Below, piece by piece: positions 24,199 to 33,024 of a DNA stretch of 33,497 nt. Location of the stretch: contig JABIQM010000177.1 in the NCBI GenBank assembly GCA_018699415.1, positions 1-33,497 of the forward strand, given 5' to 3'. The stretch is from Acidimicrobiaceae bacterium (GTDB lineage: Bacteria > Actinomycetota > Acidimicrobiia > Acidimicrobiales > Aldehydirespiratoraceae). Numbering within the stretch: the stretch's first letter is position 1; each line of letters starts with the position of its first letter. A program made the translations under genes and the position numbers. The notes below the pieces were generated by a model that did not search any database, had not been told where the DNA came from, and worked only from the letters and a program-made list of their open reading frames with translations.

Positions 24199-24300
24199 AG
24201 GTTGCTGTTCCTCCGCCCTTGCTTTCGGGCAAATCGTCGATACCGGACGCTCCGAACTTGCTGCGACAGCCGAGGCGGGCTTTCACCAGGCTGAGAACCG

Positions 24301-24306
24301 TAGAGT
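24301..24306 (+). promoter_or_regulatory. -10 element for the CoA-transferase gene
   Basis: TAGAGT followed by 7 bases and the ATG at 24314; no Shine-Dalgarno. Confidence 0.4.
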
Positions 24307-24313
24307 ATCCAAC

Positions 24314-25528
24314 ATGTCAGGGCCATTGGATGGAGTAAAGGTTGTTGAGATCGGCGTTTGGATCGCCGGACCTGCTGCGGCTGGCATCCTGGCCGACTGG
24401 GGTGCCGACGTCGTCAAGATCGAGCCGCTCGGCGGCGACCCCTGTCGGTTGTTTCGCCAAATCCTCGGCAGCGACATGCCGACTAACCCGATTTTCGAGA
24501 TGGACAATCGCTCGAAGCGATCGATCGCTCTCGATCTCACCACCGAAGCTGGCCGTGAGATCGCCGAGGAGTTGATCAGTGAAGCTGATGTATTGGTCAC
24601 AAATGTTCGACTGGCCGGACTCGAACGACTCGGCCTCGACCCGGAATCCGTTCGGGCCCGTCACCCAGAACTGATCTATGCGGCCATTACCGGCTATGGC
24701 ATGGACGGCGACGATGCCGATCGGGCCGCCTTCGACATCTTGGCGTTCTGGGCTCGTTCTGGAATCGCTCACATGTTGACTACGCCAGGCCAAGACCCGC
24801 CTTTCCAGCGCGGCGGCATGGGCGACCACAATGCGGGTCTTGCTGCGGCAGGAGCAATTAGTGCCGCACTATTTCATCGTGAACGTACCGGGGAGGGCCA
24901 ATTGCTCTCGACCTCGCTGTACCGAGAAGGGCTATACACCCTCAGCTTCGATCTCTCGATCACGCTCGGCTGGGGGATGACGCTTGAGACCGGCAAACGC
25001 GAGACGATGCGGAATCCGGCGAACAACAACTATGTTGCCGGCGACGGCCGGCGCTTCTGGATCGTCGGACTCGAAGCGGACAGGCACTGGCCCCCTCTCG
25101 CTCGCGTCCTTGGCCGTCCCGAGTGGATCAACGACGAGCGCTACGCCACAGCGGCAAGCCGGGGTGACCACGCCGAAAAGCTCATTGCCGATATCGACGC
25201 AATCTTCGCTACCAAGACTCTCGATGAATGGAGCGAGATCTTCGAGACCGAATCTGACTTCTTCTGGGCACCCATCAATAGTCCCGAGGATCTCTTAGCC
25301 GATCCGCAGTTCTACGCAGCCGGTGGTCTTGTCGAGGTGCCCGACGGGGCCGGGTCGACCAGCATGATCGCCACCCCGGTCGACTTCCACGGCACACCAT
25401 GGGCACCACGCTCGCTCGCTCCGGATCTTGGCGAGCACAGCCGCGACATCCTGACCGAGCTTGGCCGGGGCGAACAGATCGACGGGCTACTTGCGACGGG
25501 GGTCGTGGGCGAGCCTGAGACAAATTGA
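24314..25528 (+). CDS. CaiB/BaiF (class III) CoA-transferase
   Basis: 404 residues, full length. It starts MSGPLDGVKVVEIGVWIAGP and has ILADWGADVVKIEPLGGDPCR, NRSKRSIALDLTTEAG and YAAITGYGMDGDDADR. The catalytic Asp is D171 in RGGMGDHNAGLAAA. The family moves CoA between acyl-CoA and a free acid through an aspartyl-CoA intermediate, in carnitine, bile-acid, oxalate or branched-chain acid metabolism. The substrate is not evident. The frame is open upstream to 23996 but that part is antisense to the YbaK gene. It may belong with the acyl-CoA genes elsewhere in the window. Confidence 0.94.
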   Translation: MSGPLDGVKVVEIGVWIAGPAAAGILADWGADVVKIEPLGGDPCRLFRQILGSDMPTNPIFEMDNRSKRSIALDLTTEAGREIAEELISEADVLVTNVRLAGLERLGLDPESVRARHPELIYAAITGYGMDGDDADRAAFDILAFWARSGIAHMLTTPGQDPPFQRGGMGDHNAGLAAAGAISAALFHRERTGEGQLLSTSLYREGLYTLSFDLSITLGWGMTLETGKRETMRNPANNNYVAGDGRRFWIVGLEADRHWPPLARVLGRPEWINDERYATAASRGDHAEKLIADIDAIFATKTLDEWSEIFETESDFFWAPINSPEDLLADPQFYAAGGLVEVPDGAGSTSMIATPVDFHGTPWAPRSLAPDLGEHSRDILTELGRGEQIDGLLATGVVGEPETN

Positions 25529-25678
25529 GTCCGTGCGTTCCTCCCGCTGGCTCCATCAACTTCTCAAAGAACTTGGTTCTGCGATGGAATCCAAGAATTT
25601 GCCGCCGCTGGTCCGTGTCTCTAACGGTCGCGATGGGGCCACGGGCATGATCAAATTCAGCCGGCTAGGTGATGGCAG

Positions 25679-26257
25679 GTGAGGTGGGCAGAGCTTCGCG
25701 GACTGGTTGCATTGGTCGCAGTGGCCGGTGCGATCGTCTTCGCATGGACCGCCATCGAGGAACGCGAAGTCACGTCGGGTGCTGCCACCACGAGCACCAC
25801 ATCGACCACCACCACAACAGTCGTCGTCACGAGCACCATCACACCGGCGCATGCGGCCGATGCTTTGTGTGCCCAGACCGCAGCACTGTCCGCCGAGATC
25901 GGCCTTCTTCCTTCCGATGTCGGCCCTGGCCCCATTGCCCACATCGCGCTCGACTACTACACCCGGATCAAGCGGTTGGTGCCGCCGGAGATCGTCCCAG
26001 AAACGGCGGCCGTCATTGGCTTCTACGAGAATTTCATCGCTACGGGTGAGCCCTTCGACTACAACACCGTGAAGATTATTCTCGAGGGCGATAAGGAGAA
26101 ATACCAACAGTTGGTCACCCGTCCTGCTCCTGGACTTGAAAGCGTTCGAACAGTCGTAGTCGAAACATGTGGAGTCGAGATCCCGGCACAATACCGAATC
26201 AGCAGTCTTGGCTTCGATGATCTTGAAGACGAACTCCTGGATCCACCTGACGAATAG
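25679..26257 (+). CDS. Membrane-anchored hypothetical protein with Thr/Ser linker
   Basis: 192 residues from the GTG at 25679. One N-terminal transmembrane helix (LRGLVALVAVAGAIVFAWTAI) is followed by a low-complexity Thr/Ser linker (about 35-55) that would span the wall or act as an O-glycosylation stretch. A soluble extracellular domain follows, with two Cys (ADALCAQTAAL and VETCGVEIPAQYR) likely forming a disulfide. The design is common among actinobacterial exported proteins of unknown function. It precedes a lipoprotein on the same strand by about 100 bases. Confidence 0.75.
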   Translation: MRWAELRGLVALVAVAGAIVFAWTAIEEREVTSGAATTSTTSTTTTTVVVTSTITPAHAADALCAQTAALSAEIGLLPSDVGPGPIAHIALDYYTRIKRLVPPEIVPETAAVIGFYENFIATGEPFDYNTVKIILEGDKEKYQQLVTRPAPGLESVRTVVVETCGVEIPAQYRISSLGFDDLEDELLDPPDE

Positions 26258-26357
26258 ACCGAGTCAACCTCAGTTGGCACCATCGCATGTGGCAAATCTG
26301 CGTTACAGCCGTGGACAGAGCTACCCGTTCAACCTCCCTCAGTGCCACTATGACGGT

Positions 26358-27245
26358 GTGGTCCACTCCCCTATTTCGCGCTCACTCACCATCGCGTTGA
26401 CGCTCGCCTTTCTCGTTGCTGCGTGCTCCGACGACTCAGGCCACTCGTCCGCTACGTCACTCTCCGCGCCGACTGAGACCAAGCGAGCAGGGGCTACCAG
26501 CGAGTTCGGCATCTGGCCGAACGACCCCACTCTGCTCAATGGCGATGCTCCGGCGCTCTGGACAATCGAGGTAGTCGACGTGCTGCCCCACGACGCCGAC
26601 TCATACACCCAGGGTCTTGAGTTGGCCGGCGATGTGCTGGTGGAAAGCCGCGGCCGCTACGGCAACTCCGAAATTCGGCTCGTCGATCCAACAACGGGCG
26701 ACATCCGAGTATCGGCTCCGCTCGGCGACAAGGAGTTCGGCGAGGGCGCCACTGTGGTTGACTCGACCATCATTCAGCTGACATGGCAGGAGGAGGTCGC
26801 CTACGTCTGGTCCCTCGATGACCTGACACTGCTCGATCAGTTCAGCTACATCGGTGAGGGTTGGGGCTTGTGCGCACAGTCAGACCGTCTTGTGATGAGC
26901 AATGGATCGTCCACGCTCACATTTCGCGATCCGACTGACTTCCATCCGATCGACACAATCGACGTGACCCTGAACGGCACACCGGTCCCCTTACTGAATG
27001 AGCTCGAGTGCGTCGACGGCTTCGTGTTTGCCAACCTCTTCCGGAGCGACCAGATTGTCGTGATCGACCCCGATACCGGCAAGGTTGTGGCCAGCGTGGA
27101 CGCATCTCCACTCAACGCGGTGATCGACCGTCCAAGTGATAATGGCGCAGTACTGAACGGCGTCGCCCGTTGGACCGATGACTCATTGATTCTCGGCGGT
27201 AAATGGTGGCCCGAGATGGCGGTGGTTCGCCTCATCGCCGGGTGA
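26358..27245 (+). CDS. Glutaminyl-peptide cyclotransferase, secreted lipoprotein
   Basis: 295 residues from the GTG at 26358, chosen because it gives a clean signal peptide (RSLTIALTLAFLVAAC) with lipobox Cys. The mature part has the beta-propeller glutamine cyclotransferase signature: DSYTQGLELAGDVLVESRGR, YGNSEIRLVDPTTG, FGEGATVVDS, GWGLCAQSDRLVMSNGSSTL and NELECVDGFVFANLF. Bacterial enzymes convert N-terminal Gln of peptides to pyroglutamate outside the cell. The frame stays open upstream into the previous gene but that portion is unlike the family. Confidence 0.88.
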   Translation: MVHSPISRSLTIALTLAFLVAACSDDSGHSSATSLSAPTETKRAGATSEFGIWPNDPTLLNGDAPALWTIEVVDVLPHDADSYTQGLELAGDVLVESRGRYGNSEIRLVDPTTGDIRVSAPLGDKEFGEGATVVDSTIIQLTWQEEVAYVWSLDDLTLLDQFSYIGEGWGLCAQSDRLVMSNGSSTLTFRDPTDFHPIDTIDVTLNGTPVPLLNELECVDGFVFANLFRSDQIVVIDPDTGKVVASVDASPLNAVIDRPSDNGAVLNGVARWTDDSLILGGKWWPEMAVVRLIAG

Positions 27246-27272
27246 GTCCAGGCATCTGTCAGACCCTCGTCC

Positions 27273-27278
27273 TACAGT
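27273..27278 (+). promoter_or_regulatory. Possible -10 element for the exonuclease gene
   Basis: TACAGT, 6 bases before the ATC at 27285, the same spacing as at other leaderless genes in this window. Confidence 0.3.
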
Positions 27279-27284
27279 CATCTC

Positions 27285-27899
27285 ATCATTGATCACTTCC
27301 CACCGCTCTACGGTCTCGACATCGAGACCGATACCACCATCAACGGCCTCGACCCGTCGACGGCTGCCGTGGTCGCGGTAGCGATCGCCGGCCCAACCGG
27401 TGAATGGGTTCTCGATGGCGATGAAGCCACAATTCTCGCCGATACCGACCGCATTCTGGCCGACCTTACGCCTGGGGTGATCGTCACCTGGAACGGCGCC
27501 AACTTCGATCTGCCATTCCTCGCCGACCGAGCTCGCGGGCATGGTCTCTCACTCGGCCTCGAATTGGTCCACGACGCCAATATGGCCGGTCGCCATAAAC
27601 CATTACCCGGGCATTCTGGCCCGTATCGAGCCCGCTGGCACCGTCATGGGCACCTCGACGCTTACCAACTCTACCGGGCCGATGTCGGGGCTATCCTTGG
27701 TCTCCCCTGCGGCCTGAAACCGCTCTCGCGCTATGTCGGCCTCCCCGTGGTTGAAGTCGATCGAGAGCGCATCCATGAGATGTCAGTTGAGGAGCAGCGA
27801 GCATACGTTGCCAGCGATGCGCGCCTTACCCGAGCGTTGGCGCAGAGGCGTCCGACTGCCCTCGCCGCAGTTGATCAGCTCGCTGACTCGATCGGCTGA
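27285..27899 (+). CDS. DEDDy 3'-5' exonuclease (DnaQ/RNase D-like), non-canonical start
   Basis: About 204 residues. ExoI is GLDIETDTT, ExoII is NGANFDLPFLADRA, and ExoIII-like YVASDARLTRAL has the Tyr and Asp of the DEDDy class; HLDAYQLYR lies between. It would remove nucleotides from DNA or RNA 3' ends. No ATG, GTG or TTG exists between the preceding TGA (27243-27245) and a GTG at 27369, and starting at 27369 would remove ExoI. I therefore place the start at ATC 27285 or ATT 27288. Its 3' end overlaps the convergent nuclease-like gene by 25 bases. Confidence 0.75.
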   Translation: MIDHFPPLYGLDIETDTTINGLDPSTAAVVAVAIAGPTGEWVLDGDEATILADTDRILADLTPGVIVTWNGANFDLPFLADRARGHGLSLGLELVHDANMAGRHKPLPGHSGPYRARWHRHGHLDAYQLYRADVGAILGLPCGLKPLSRYVGLPVVEVDRERIHEMSVEEQRAYVASDARLTRALAQRRPTALAAVDQLADSIG

Positions 27900-28888
27900 T
27901 AGCCAGCTACCTCGTGGTGCGGGGTATCGAGATACACCTTCGCCTCCGGCGCTCCAGCAAACTTGCCGTGACTCCACCGGATCTCGACGTGTCCCTCAAT
28001 GATGCGGGAGCGATCTTCTTCACGATCGGAGACATCGGCCCGCCATCGAACGGTGGGCTGACCGGCATGCTCACCCCACATGTCGAAGGAGCGGACCTTG
28101 AACCGGGTGCGGAAATCCCACGGGGTAGTGACGCGATATCGCAGTGGCGCTCCTTTCAGATCGGCGCCCAATACGAAGTACGGGGCGGCCTGAAGTCGGA
28201 GCAAACGCCAGAGAAATTCTTCACGCTCGCCCGACGTAGTCATTCGCGAGAGAAGGTGAGCTGCACTCGACCGCGCGATCTCGAAGGCGACGAGCTCCCA
28301 GATCTCGCGCAGTTCGGTTGGCCAGCGGCCGCGTAAGGAAGTACGGAGGTGTTCTCGACCAGCGGCATCGAGGTCGGCGACATGCGCCGGCAATGTCGTG
28401 GACCGAAGATGATCTCGAGCCGCAACATAAAGCTGCTGATATGACTCGGGAGCCACTGCCAGGAACCAATCGTCGTTGTTCTTTGCCCGCCCGGCCAAAC
28501 CTCGATCGAAGAGATGCCATGGTGACGCGTTGTGCAGGATGTTGCTTCCGTATTTGCAGCTGATCAGATACACGTGGTCCACCCGTAAATCGGCCGGTAT
28601 CTGCTCGTAGGCGGGAGGGCGGTGAGGGCCCTTCCATTCGATCAACCAGGGCGGCCGACCACGCAGACCCTGGTCGCAGCGGGCAAAGACGCATCCGTTG
28701 CCCCATGCGGTAGCGAAAACATCGGCGTGCTGATCGGCTGCGAATGCCTCATCGAGTCGGTCATAAACAGCGTCGTCGACATTGGTGATGAACCGGGGTC
28801 GCCCCGCCAGAGCTCGTTCGAGATCACGGAAACCGAATAGCCCGAGACCGGTGACGATCTCACTGATCTCGGTGCGGAGGTCAGCCAC
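27875..28888 (-). CDS. Putative nuclease of a methyltransferase-linked operon
   Basis: 337 residues, not a family I can name. Candidate catalytic features are E84-W-K86 in PWLIEWKGPHR, and D104 followed by SCK (110-112) in RVDHVYLISCKYGSNILHN. The latter resembles a PD-(D/E)xK-type D-hhhh-x-x-K element with Ser/Cys in place of Glu. Basic and aromatic C-terminal segments (FRTRFKVRSFDMW, HVEIRWSHGKFAG) could bind DNA. There is no signal peptide or membrane segment. It is the last gene of a tight operon (gap 3 bases) after a 114-residue protein and a DNA methyltransferase. Context suggests a restriction endonuclease or defence effector; this is inference. Confidence 0.6.
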   Translation of the reverse strand: MADLRTEISEIVTGLGLFGFRDLERALAGRPRFITNVDDAVYDRLDEAFAADQHADVFATAWGNGCVFARCDQGLRGRPPWLIEWKGPHRPPAYEQIPADLRVDHVYLISCKYGSNILHNASPWHLFDRGLAGRAKNNDDWFLAVAPESYQQLYVAARDHLRSTTLPAHVADLDAAGREHLRTSLRGRWPTELREIWELVAFEIARSSAAHLLSRMTTSGEREEFLWRLLRLQAAPYFVLGADLKGAPLRYRVTTPWDFRTRFKVRSFDMWGEHAGQPTVRWRADVSDREEDRSRIIEGHVEIRWSHGKFAGAPEAKVYLDTPHHEVAGYQPIESAS

Positions 28889-28891
28889 GGC

Positions 28892-29236
28892 TCAGCGGGG
28901 CAGAGTGGGTTCGACCACGGCGCCTTCGGCGAAGAGCCGGGTGAATTGGAGTTGTGCGCCGATCATGTCGGCCGGGAGGTCGTCATCGCCGTAGACGCTC
29001 TTGCCGTCGTAGACGTCGATTCCGGTGCCAGTCGCCTGAATCCAGGCAACGGTGGCGTCGCCCCAGCGTTCTTCGAGCAGCGCTTCGCGAATCAACTCTG
29101 CTCGATGGCCCAGAAGGGCGGGGTCCGTTCTCGCCACCACCTCGAGGGCGAGCACACGGTGCAGGAGTTCGAGATCTTCGGCGAGAAAGATCGAGGGAGG
29201 CTCGTTGTGAACGACGGCATAGGCAACGGTGCCCAT
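28892..29236 (-). CDS. Small hypothetical protein of the methyltransferase operon
   Basis: 114 residues, unrecognised. Mostly helical and acidic in the N-terminal half (IFLAEDLELLHRVLALEVVA, LIREALLEERWGDATVAWIQ), with a middle ATGTGIDVYDGKSVYGDDD loop rich in Asp and Gly. No obvious DNA-binding motif. It begins 5 bases after the methyltransferase stop and ends 3 bases before the nuclease-like gene, with no clear Shine-Dalgarno, so it is translationally coupled to both. It could be a subunit, specificity or control factor. Confidence 0.65.
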   Translation of the reverse strand: MGTVAYAVVHNEPPSIFLAEDLELLHRVLALEVVARTDPALLGHRAELIREALLEERWGDATVAWIQATGTGIDVYDGKSVYGDDDLPADMIGAQLQFTRLFAEGAVVEPTLPR

Positions 29237-29241
29237 AGCAA

Positions 29242-30774
29242 TCAGGTTGGCCGCGAGCGGGCGGCCTCGTATCGCCCGATATCGGCTTCGGACCAGAATC
29301 CTGGGCTCGGTAAGACCGCACCGCCTTCGGCATACGCCTCAAGGCGAGCTACACCAGCTTCGTCGAACATCTCGACTGCATCCCAAACCTGGTCAGGGCC
29401 CACCGCACGCAGCGCTTTGTCGCCCTCGCTCTTCTCCTTCGGTAGGCTAGATGTGAGAACGAGCACTCGACTTGGGTTGAGTGGCTCATCGGTGGCCCGC
29501 AGCACATGGATCCGACCGAGGGCTTTCCATAGCGTGTCGGTTCGCATGAGACCAGGTCGAACAGTGGTGAACGCGCCAGACACGTCGACATAGAACTGGC
29601 CGCCCTCAGCGTCCTCAACGAGGAAGTTGAACTGAACACCCACTTTGGGGACCTTGATCGGACTCTTCACAACTTCAAAGCCGGCGTCGGTCAAGACACG
29701 CTCGGCAATATCCGCCGCCTTCTTGCCTTCGCTCGTGGCACGCGCTTGGAAGAATTCCTGACGATCTTCATCATCGTCGGGCAACTCGAACAGCGGCTCC
29801 TCGCCAAGCACCTCGACCGTCCGAATTCGGGGCCGGGCCTGCTCGGCTTCGAGTCGTTCGCGCGCGATTTCGCAGTACTCGGAATCAAGGTCGAAACCGA
29901 AACCGCGTCGCCCAGTGCGCTGGGCTGCCACGAGCGTGGACCCGGATCCGAGGAACGGATCGAGTACCACATCGCCTTCATAGGTGTAGAGGTCAATCAA
30001 ACGGCGGGGAAGCTCAACCGGAAACGGCGCCGGGTGCCGAACTCGGCGAGCCGACTCAGGGCTGATCTTCCAGACATCAAGTGTGGCTTCCATGAAATCG
30101 GCAGCGGAGAGCGTGCTGACATGTGGAAGCCCACGTTCTTCGCGGCCCTTGGACAGCGAACGATCGAACCGCCCCTTGCTGGCGACGATCACTCGCTCGG
30201 TGAGATCACGCAGCACGGGATTCGTGGCCTTGCGATAGGAGCCCCAAGCAACTGACCCGGTGGCGCCTTCAGCCTTTTGCCAGATGATCTCACCTCTCAG
30301 GAGCAATCCGAGATCGTCCTGCAGGATGGAAATGACGTCAGCTGACAAGCTGCGGTAGGGCTTGCGACCGAGGTTGGCCACGTTGATGGCAATGCGCCCA
30401 CCTGGCTCGAGAACATCAACACAGGAACGGAAGACGTCGTGCAGCATCTTGAGATAGTCAAGATACGAGGTGGGGATGCTCGGCACCGAGTCGCGCGTGT
30501 CGGGATCGCCGGTAACGGCAAGTTCGTACTCCTTGCCAACGAAGTACGGTGGTGAGGTCACGACGAGGGCCACCGAGTTGGCAGGAAACACGGCGGCGAT
30601 GTCACGACTGTCACGATTGTGGATATTTCCCAGGCTTTCGGGCACCACATTGACCGTGTCGTCGGCAGAAATCTCTGGAGCGTTGAATCGGCCGTAGAAC
30701 TCCGAAGAGTCATGGCTCTCTCGCCGACCCACACCAAAAGCGGTGGTAGCCGTTGCTCGCTTGCGTTCAGTCAC
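29242..30774 (-). CDS. Beta-class DNA methyltransferase with C-terminal nuclease-fold-like domain
   Basis: 510 residues. Motif IV is TSPPYF (73-78) and precedes motif [10 protein letters not shown] (272-280), giving the beta-class order; [20 protein letters not shown] leads into motif I. SPPY fits N4-cytosine or some N6-adenine enzymes. After about residue 345 comes an extra 165-residue domain: helix [16 protein letters not shown], strands [39 protein letters not shown] and [10 protein letters not shown]. This order of elements resembles a PD-(D/E)xK nuclease fold, but the E-x-K position reads D-V-S-G, so it may be catalytically dead and act in DNA binding. The GTG start has a strong Shine-Dalgarno (GGAGAAAG). 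First gene of a three-gene operon. Confidence 0.88.
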   Translation of the reverse strand: MTERKRATATTAFGVGRRESHDSSEFYGRFNAPEISADDTVNVVPESLGNIHNRDSRDIAAVFPANSVALVVTSPPYFVGKEYELAVTGDPDTRDSVPSIPTSYLDYLKMLHDVFRSCVDVLEPGGRIAINVANLGRKPYRSLSADVISILQDDLGLLLRGEIIWQKAEGATGSVAWGSYRKATNPVLRDLTERVIVASKGRFDRSLSKGREERGLPHVSTLSAADFMEATLDVWKISPESARRVRHPAPFPVELPRRLIDLYTYEGDVVLDPFLGSGSTLVAAQRTGRRGFGFDLDSEYCEIARERLEAEQARPRIRTVEVLGEEPLFELPDDDEDRQEFFQARATSEGKKAADIAERVLTDAGFEVVKSPIKVPKVGVQFNFLVEDAEGGQFYVDVSGAFTTVRPGLMRTDTLWKALGRIHVLRATDEPLNPSRVLVLTSSLPKEKSEGDKALRAVGPDQVWDAVEMFDEAGVARLEAYAEGGAVLPSPGFWSEADIGRYEAARSRPT

Positions 30775-30974
30775 TGATCTTTCTCCGGTTCAGAGCGAAT
30801 CCTAGGCGTGCCTCACTCTGACAAGTGGGTATGACAGTCCCGATTTCTGAACCAACCACCCCATCAAGCCCCATCTGTCACACCGGGTTGGCACACTGCA
30901 AACCAGCCGCTGCTTATTCCCAGCGAGCTCCTTGCGATCCGGACCGACCGTCATCACCCGTCTCCTTTAAGAGC

Positions 30975-31724
30975 ATGATGCGATCTGTCTCTCATTCACT
31001 TGCAGCCTTGGCCCGCACCGCCAGCGCCCTGCAGCGGCCACTCGGCCGGCTGAGCTTCCCATCCGGCCATCTCTGTCCACTTGATTCGCTGTCGCGCCCC
31101 AACCAGTGGCGGTGGATGCACGGTGCGCGATGCGGCCCGAGCATCGATGAAGTTGCCGTGCCGTACGGCTGGTGTATCGACGGGGAGGGCCCGATCACCG
31201 TGGCCGTCAACCGCTGCGCTCACGCAGTGGTCTTTGAGCCATGCCGCGACGCCCTGCGGTTACCCGCCAATGTTGAGGCCCTGGTTGTCGATGCCGCCCT
31301 TCGGCTTCTGGGGGTCTCCACTCCACCCCCGAACGAAACCCCGAGTGAGCTAATCGACGCGTTCTGGCTCGACCAACTCCTCGGACTCTGCATGATCTCG
31401 CCACTCGGGGAACCACCGTCCTGGCCGATCCTCGCGGCACTTCACCCATGCACCACAGGGTTCCCCGTCTCGGGGCTGGTCCGACATGAGCAGGCGTCGG
31501 CCATGTCGACATGGGAGCAGCTTCGTACCGATGTCATGAACAGTCGGGTGCCATGGGTGCCTCTCACCCCGACACTTGCGGCCTGGTTCGACGAAGGCTC
31601 GCTGGCTCGCTGGCTACACGCCGGCTTTCCCGACACAGAAACGATGCTCAACGAACTCGCCGAGTTGCTCCCGCCTGTCGATTTTGAACGGGTTCTTGCC
31701 TCGTTGACGTCATCTCAACGCTGA
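30975..31724 (+). CDS. Hypothetical protein upstream of carD
   Basis: 249 residues from the ATG at 30975 (a second ATG follows at once). Not recognised. It is soluble and Leu/Ala/Pro-rich with several Trp (NQWRWMHGARCGPSIDEVAV, IDAFWLDQLLGLCMISPLGE, TLAAWFDEGSLARWLHAGF) and a C-terminal helical end (MLNELAELLPPVDFERVLAS). An open extension back to 30825 lacks codon and composition support. It ends 129 bases before the CarD start and may be in the same transcript. Confidence 0.65.
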   Translation: MMRSVSHSLAALARTASALQRPLGRLSFPSGHLCPLDSLSRPNQWRWMHGARCGPSIDEVAVPYGWCIDGEGPITVAVNRCAHAVVFEPCRDALRLPANVEALVVDAALRLLGVSTPPPNETPSELIDAFWLDQLLGLCMISPLGEPPSWPILAALHPCTTGFPVSGLVRHEQASAMSTWEQLRTDVMNSRVPWVPLTPTLAAWFDEGSLARWLHAGFPDTETMLNELAELLPPVDFERVLASLTSSQR

Positions 31725-31853
31725 TTGGCATTTGTGACAGCAACAATTGTTTCAACATCAGAGTGTCTCAACTGTCACTCCGCGTTTGCGAAACCGCTAA
31801 GACCTGGCATCCTGAGCACCGTTGCAGTGCGATTATTCGAGGACGGTTCTTCT

Positions 31854-32333
31854 GTGAGCTATAAGCCTGGCGACCGAGTCGTGTATCCCCATCATGGGGC
31901 GGCAGTGATCGAGAAGAAAGAGAAGCGCACAGCGTTCGGTGAAGAAACCGAATATCTGGTGCTGCGAATGGCGCATGGTGAGATGACGTTGGCCGTCCCT
32001 GTCGACAAGGCCGACGAAGTCGGTATGCGTTGGCCGATCTCAGAGGAAGACGTCGAGGACCTGTTCGAGGTGCTGGGCAAGCGCGACGTGCGTGAGCCGG
32101 CCAACTGGTCGCGCCGTTTCAAGAACCACCAAGAGAAGCTCAAGTCGGGCGACGTCTACCAGGTCGCTGAAGTTGTGCGGAACCTGGCGCTGCGCGATAA
32201 CGCCAAGGGCTTGTCGGCGGGCGAGAAGTCGCTCTATACGAAGGCGCGCAACGTACTCGTGTCCGAGCTTGCGTTTGCCCTCGATGTTGAAGAAGACGAT
32301 GCCATGGCCAAGGTTGACGGAGCCCTCGTCTGA
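31854..32333 (+). CDS. carD: CarD-family transcriptional regulator
   Basis: 159 residues from the GTG at 31854, the usual length for actinobacterial CarD. The N-terminal RNA-polymerase-interacting Tudor-like domain is clear (VSYKPGDRVVYPHHGAAVIE, EYLVLRMAHGEMTLAVPVD). The C-terminal helical domain contains the DNA-contacting part (NWSRRFKNHQEKLKSGDVYQ, ALRDNAKGLSAGEKSLYTKA). CarD binds the polymerase beta subunit and stabilises open complexes at rRNA and housekeeping promoters. The frame remains open upstream to 31725 with unrelated residues. An alternative GTG lies at 31827. Confidence 0.95.
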   Translation: MSYKPGDRVVYPHHGAAVIEKKEKRTAFGEETEYLVLRMAHGEMTLAVPVDKADEVGMRWPISEEDVEDLFEVLGKRDVREPANWSRRFKNHQEKLKSGDVYQVAEVVRNLALRDNAKGLSAGEKSLYTKARNVLVSELAFALDVEEDDAMAKVDGALV

Positions 32334-32437
32334 ACGACGAGCGCACAAACCGTTAGGCAAAGGTTTTCCATAGCCCTTCTCGCGCTTTCGCTGATGCCGC
32401 GGGGTTGACGATGGCCGGGTAGTGGGCGAAAGGCCCC

Positions 32438-33016
32438 TTATCGTTTACGGATCCTCCGACCGGCAAGTGCGGCAAAGAACCAAATCGTGCAAAAGGTGAA
32501 AACGGGTCCCCAGAACTCCCCTGACCAGGAGTCATCGAGTTCGTGGGCGAGTCCTCTCCCGAAGGCCGGGGCGAGAATCGCTGTGGTGCTCACCTGACGT
32601 CGAGTCGAGTAACGAATCAGCATGAGTTGCTCACCGACGAAGTCGAGCGTGGCGGGGGCACACAACGTCCAGATGAACCACACGTCGAAGGCCTCGGGCC
32701 ATGGGGGCAAACCGAGGAGCGACGCCACCGCCACCACCACGGCCAGGGGGTAGAGCGTGAGACAACGCCGACACACCGGCCGCCCACCGATCATGGTGCA
32801 ACGGTCGTATTCATCGGGCCAGTGATGGGCATGCCACATGGCACGACCTCCGACCCGTTCGTTTTCGCGAGCGTCGATCGACGCGACGGCGGCTGCGAAC
32901 TTGCGCTCGGCATCGTTGTCCATCGCTGGAAGATCCTCAGGATGGTTTGGTCCCACGTTGCACACCTCCACGCTTTCCCATCGGCCATGGGTCGGGTCGG
33001 CTGAGGACTCGCTCAT
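32438..33016 (-). CDS. DUF2085-like integral membrane protein
   Basis: 192 residues from the ATG at 33016. A hydrophilic N-terminus is followed by HAHHWPDEYDRCTMIGGRPV and VCRRCLTLYP, matching the DUF2085 pattern of conserved His/Cys (C…G.PVC.RC) just before membrane helices (LAVVVAVASLLGLPPW, VWFIWTLCAPATLDFV, VFTFCTIWFFAALAG). The Cys/His cluster could bind metal at the membrane face. Function of the family is unknown. It begins 8 bases after the stop of the ArsI/CadI-like gene, so the two are probably one operon. Confidence 0.72.
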   Translation of the reverse strand: MSESSADPTHGRWESVEVCNVGPNHPEDLPAMDNDAERKFAAAVASIDARENERVGGRAMWHAHHWPDEYDRCTMIGGRPVCRRCLTLYPLAVVVAVASLLGLPPWPEAFDVWFIWTLCAPATLDFVGEQLMLIRYSTRRQVSTTAILAPAFGRGLAHELDDSWSGEFWGPVFTFCTIWFFAALAGRRIRKR

Positions 33017-33024
33017 CGCGTTCG

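Noticed and set aside
25786-25835. Repetitive ACC/ACG run as a microsatellite or CRISPR-like repeat
   Set aside because: It encodes the Thr/Ser linker of an exported protein; no regular spacer-repeat structure. No CRISPR array was seen anywhere in the window.
25556-26191. 211-residue minus-strand frame
   Set aside because: Antisense to the exported Thr/Ser-linker protein; Cys/Arg/Asp-rich shadow without a domain.
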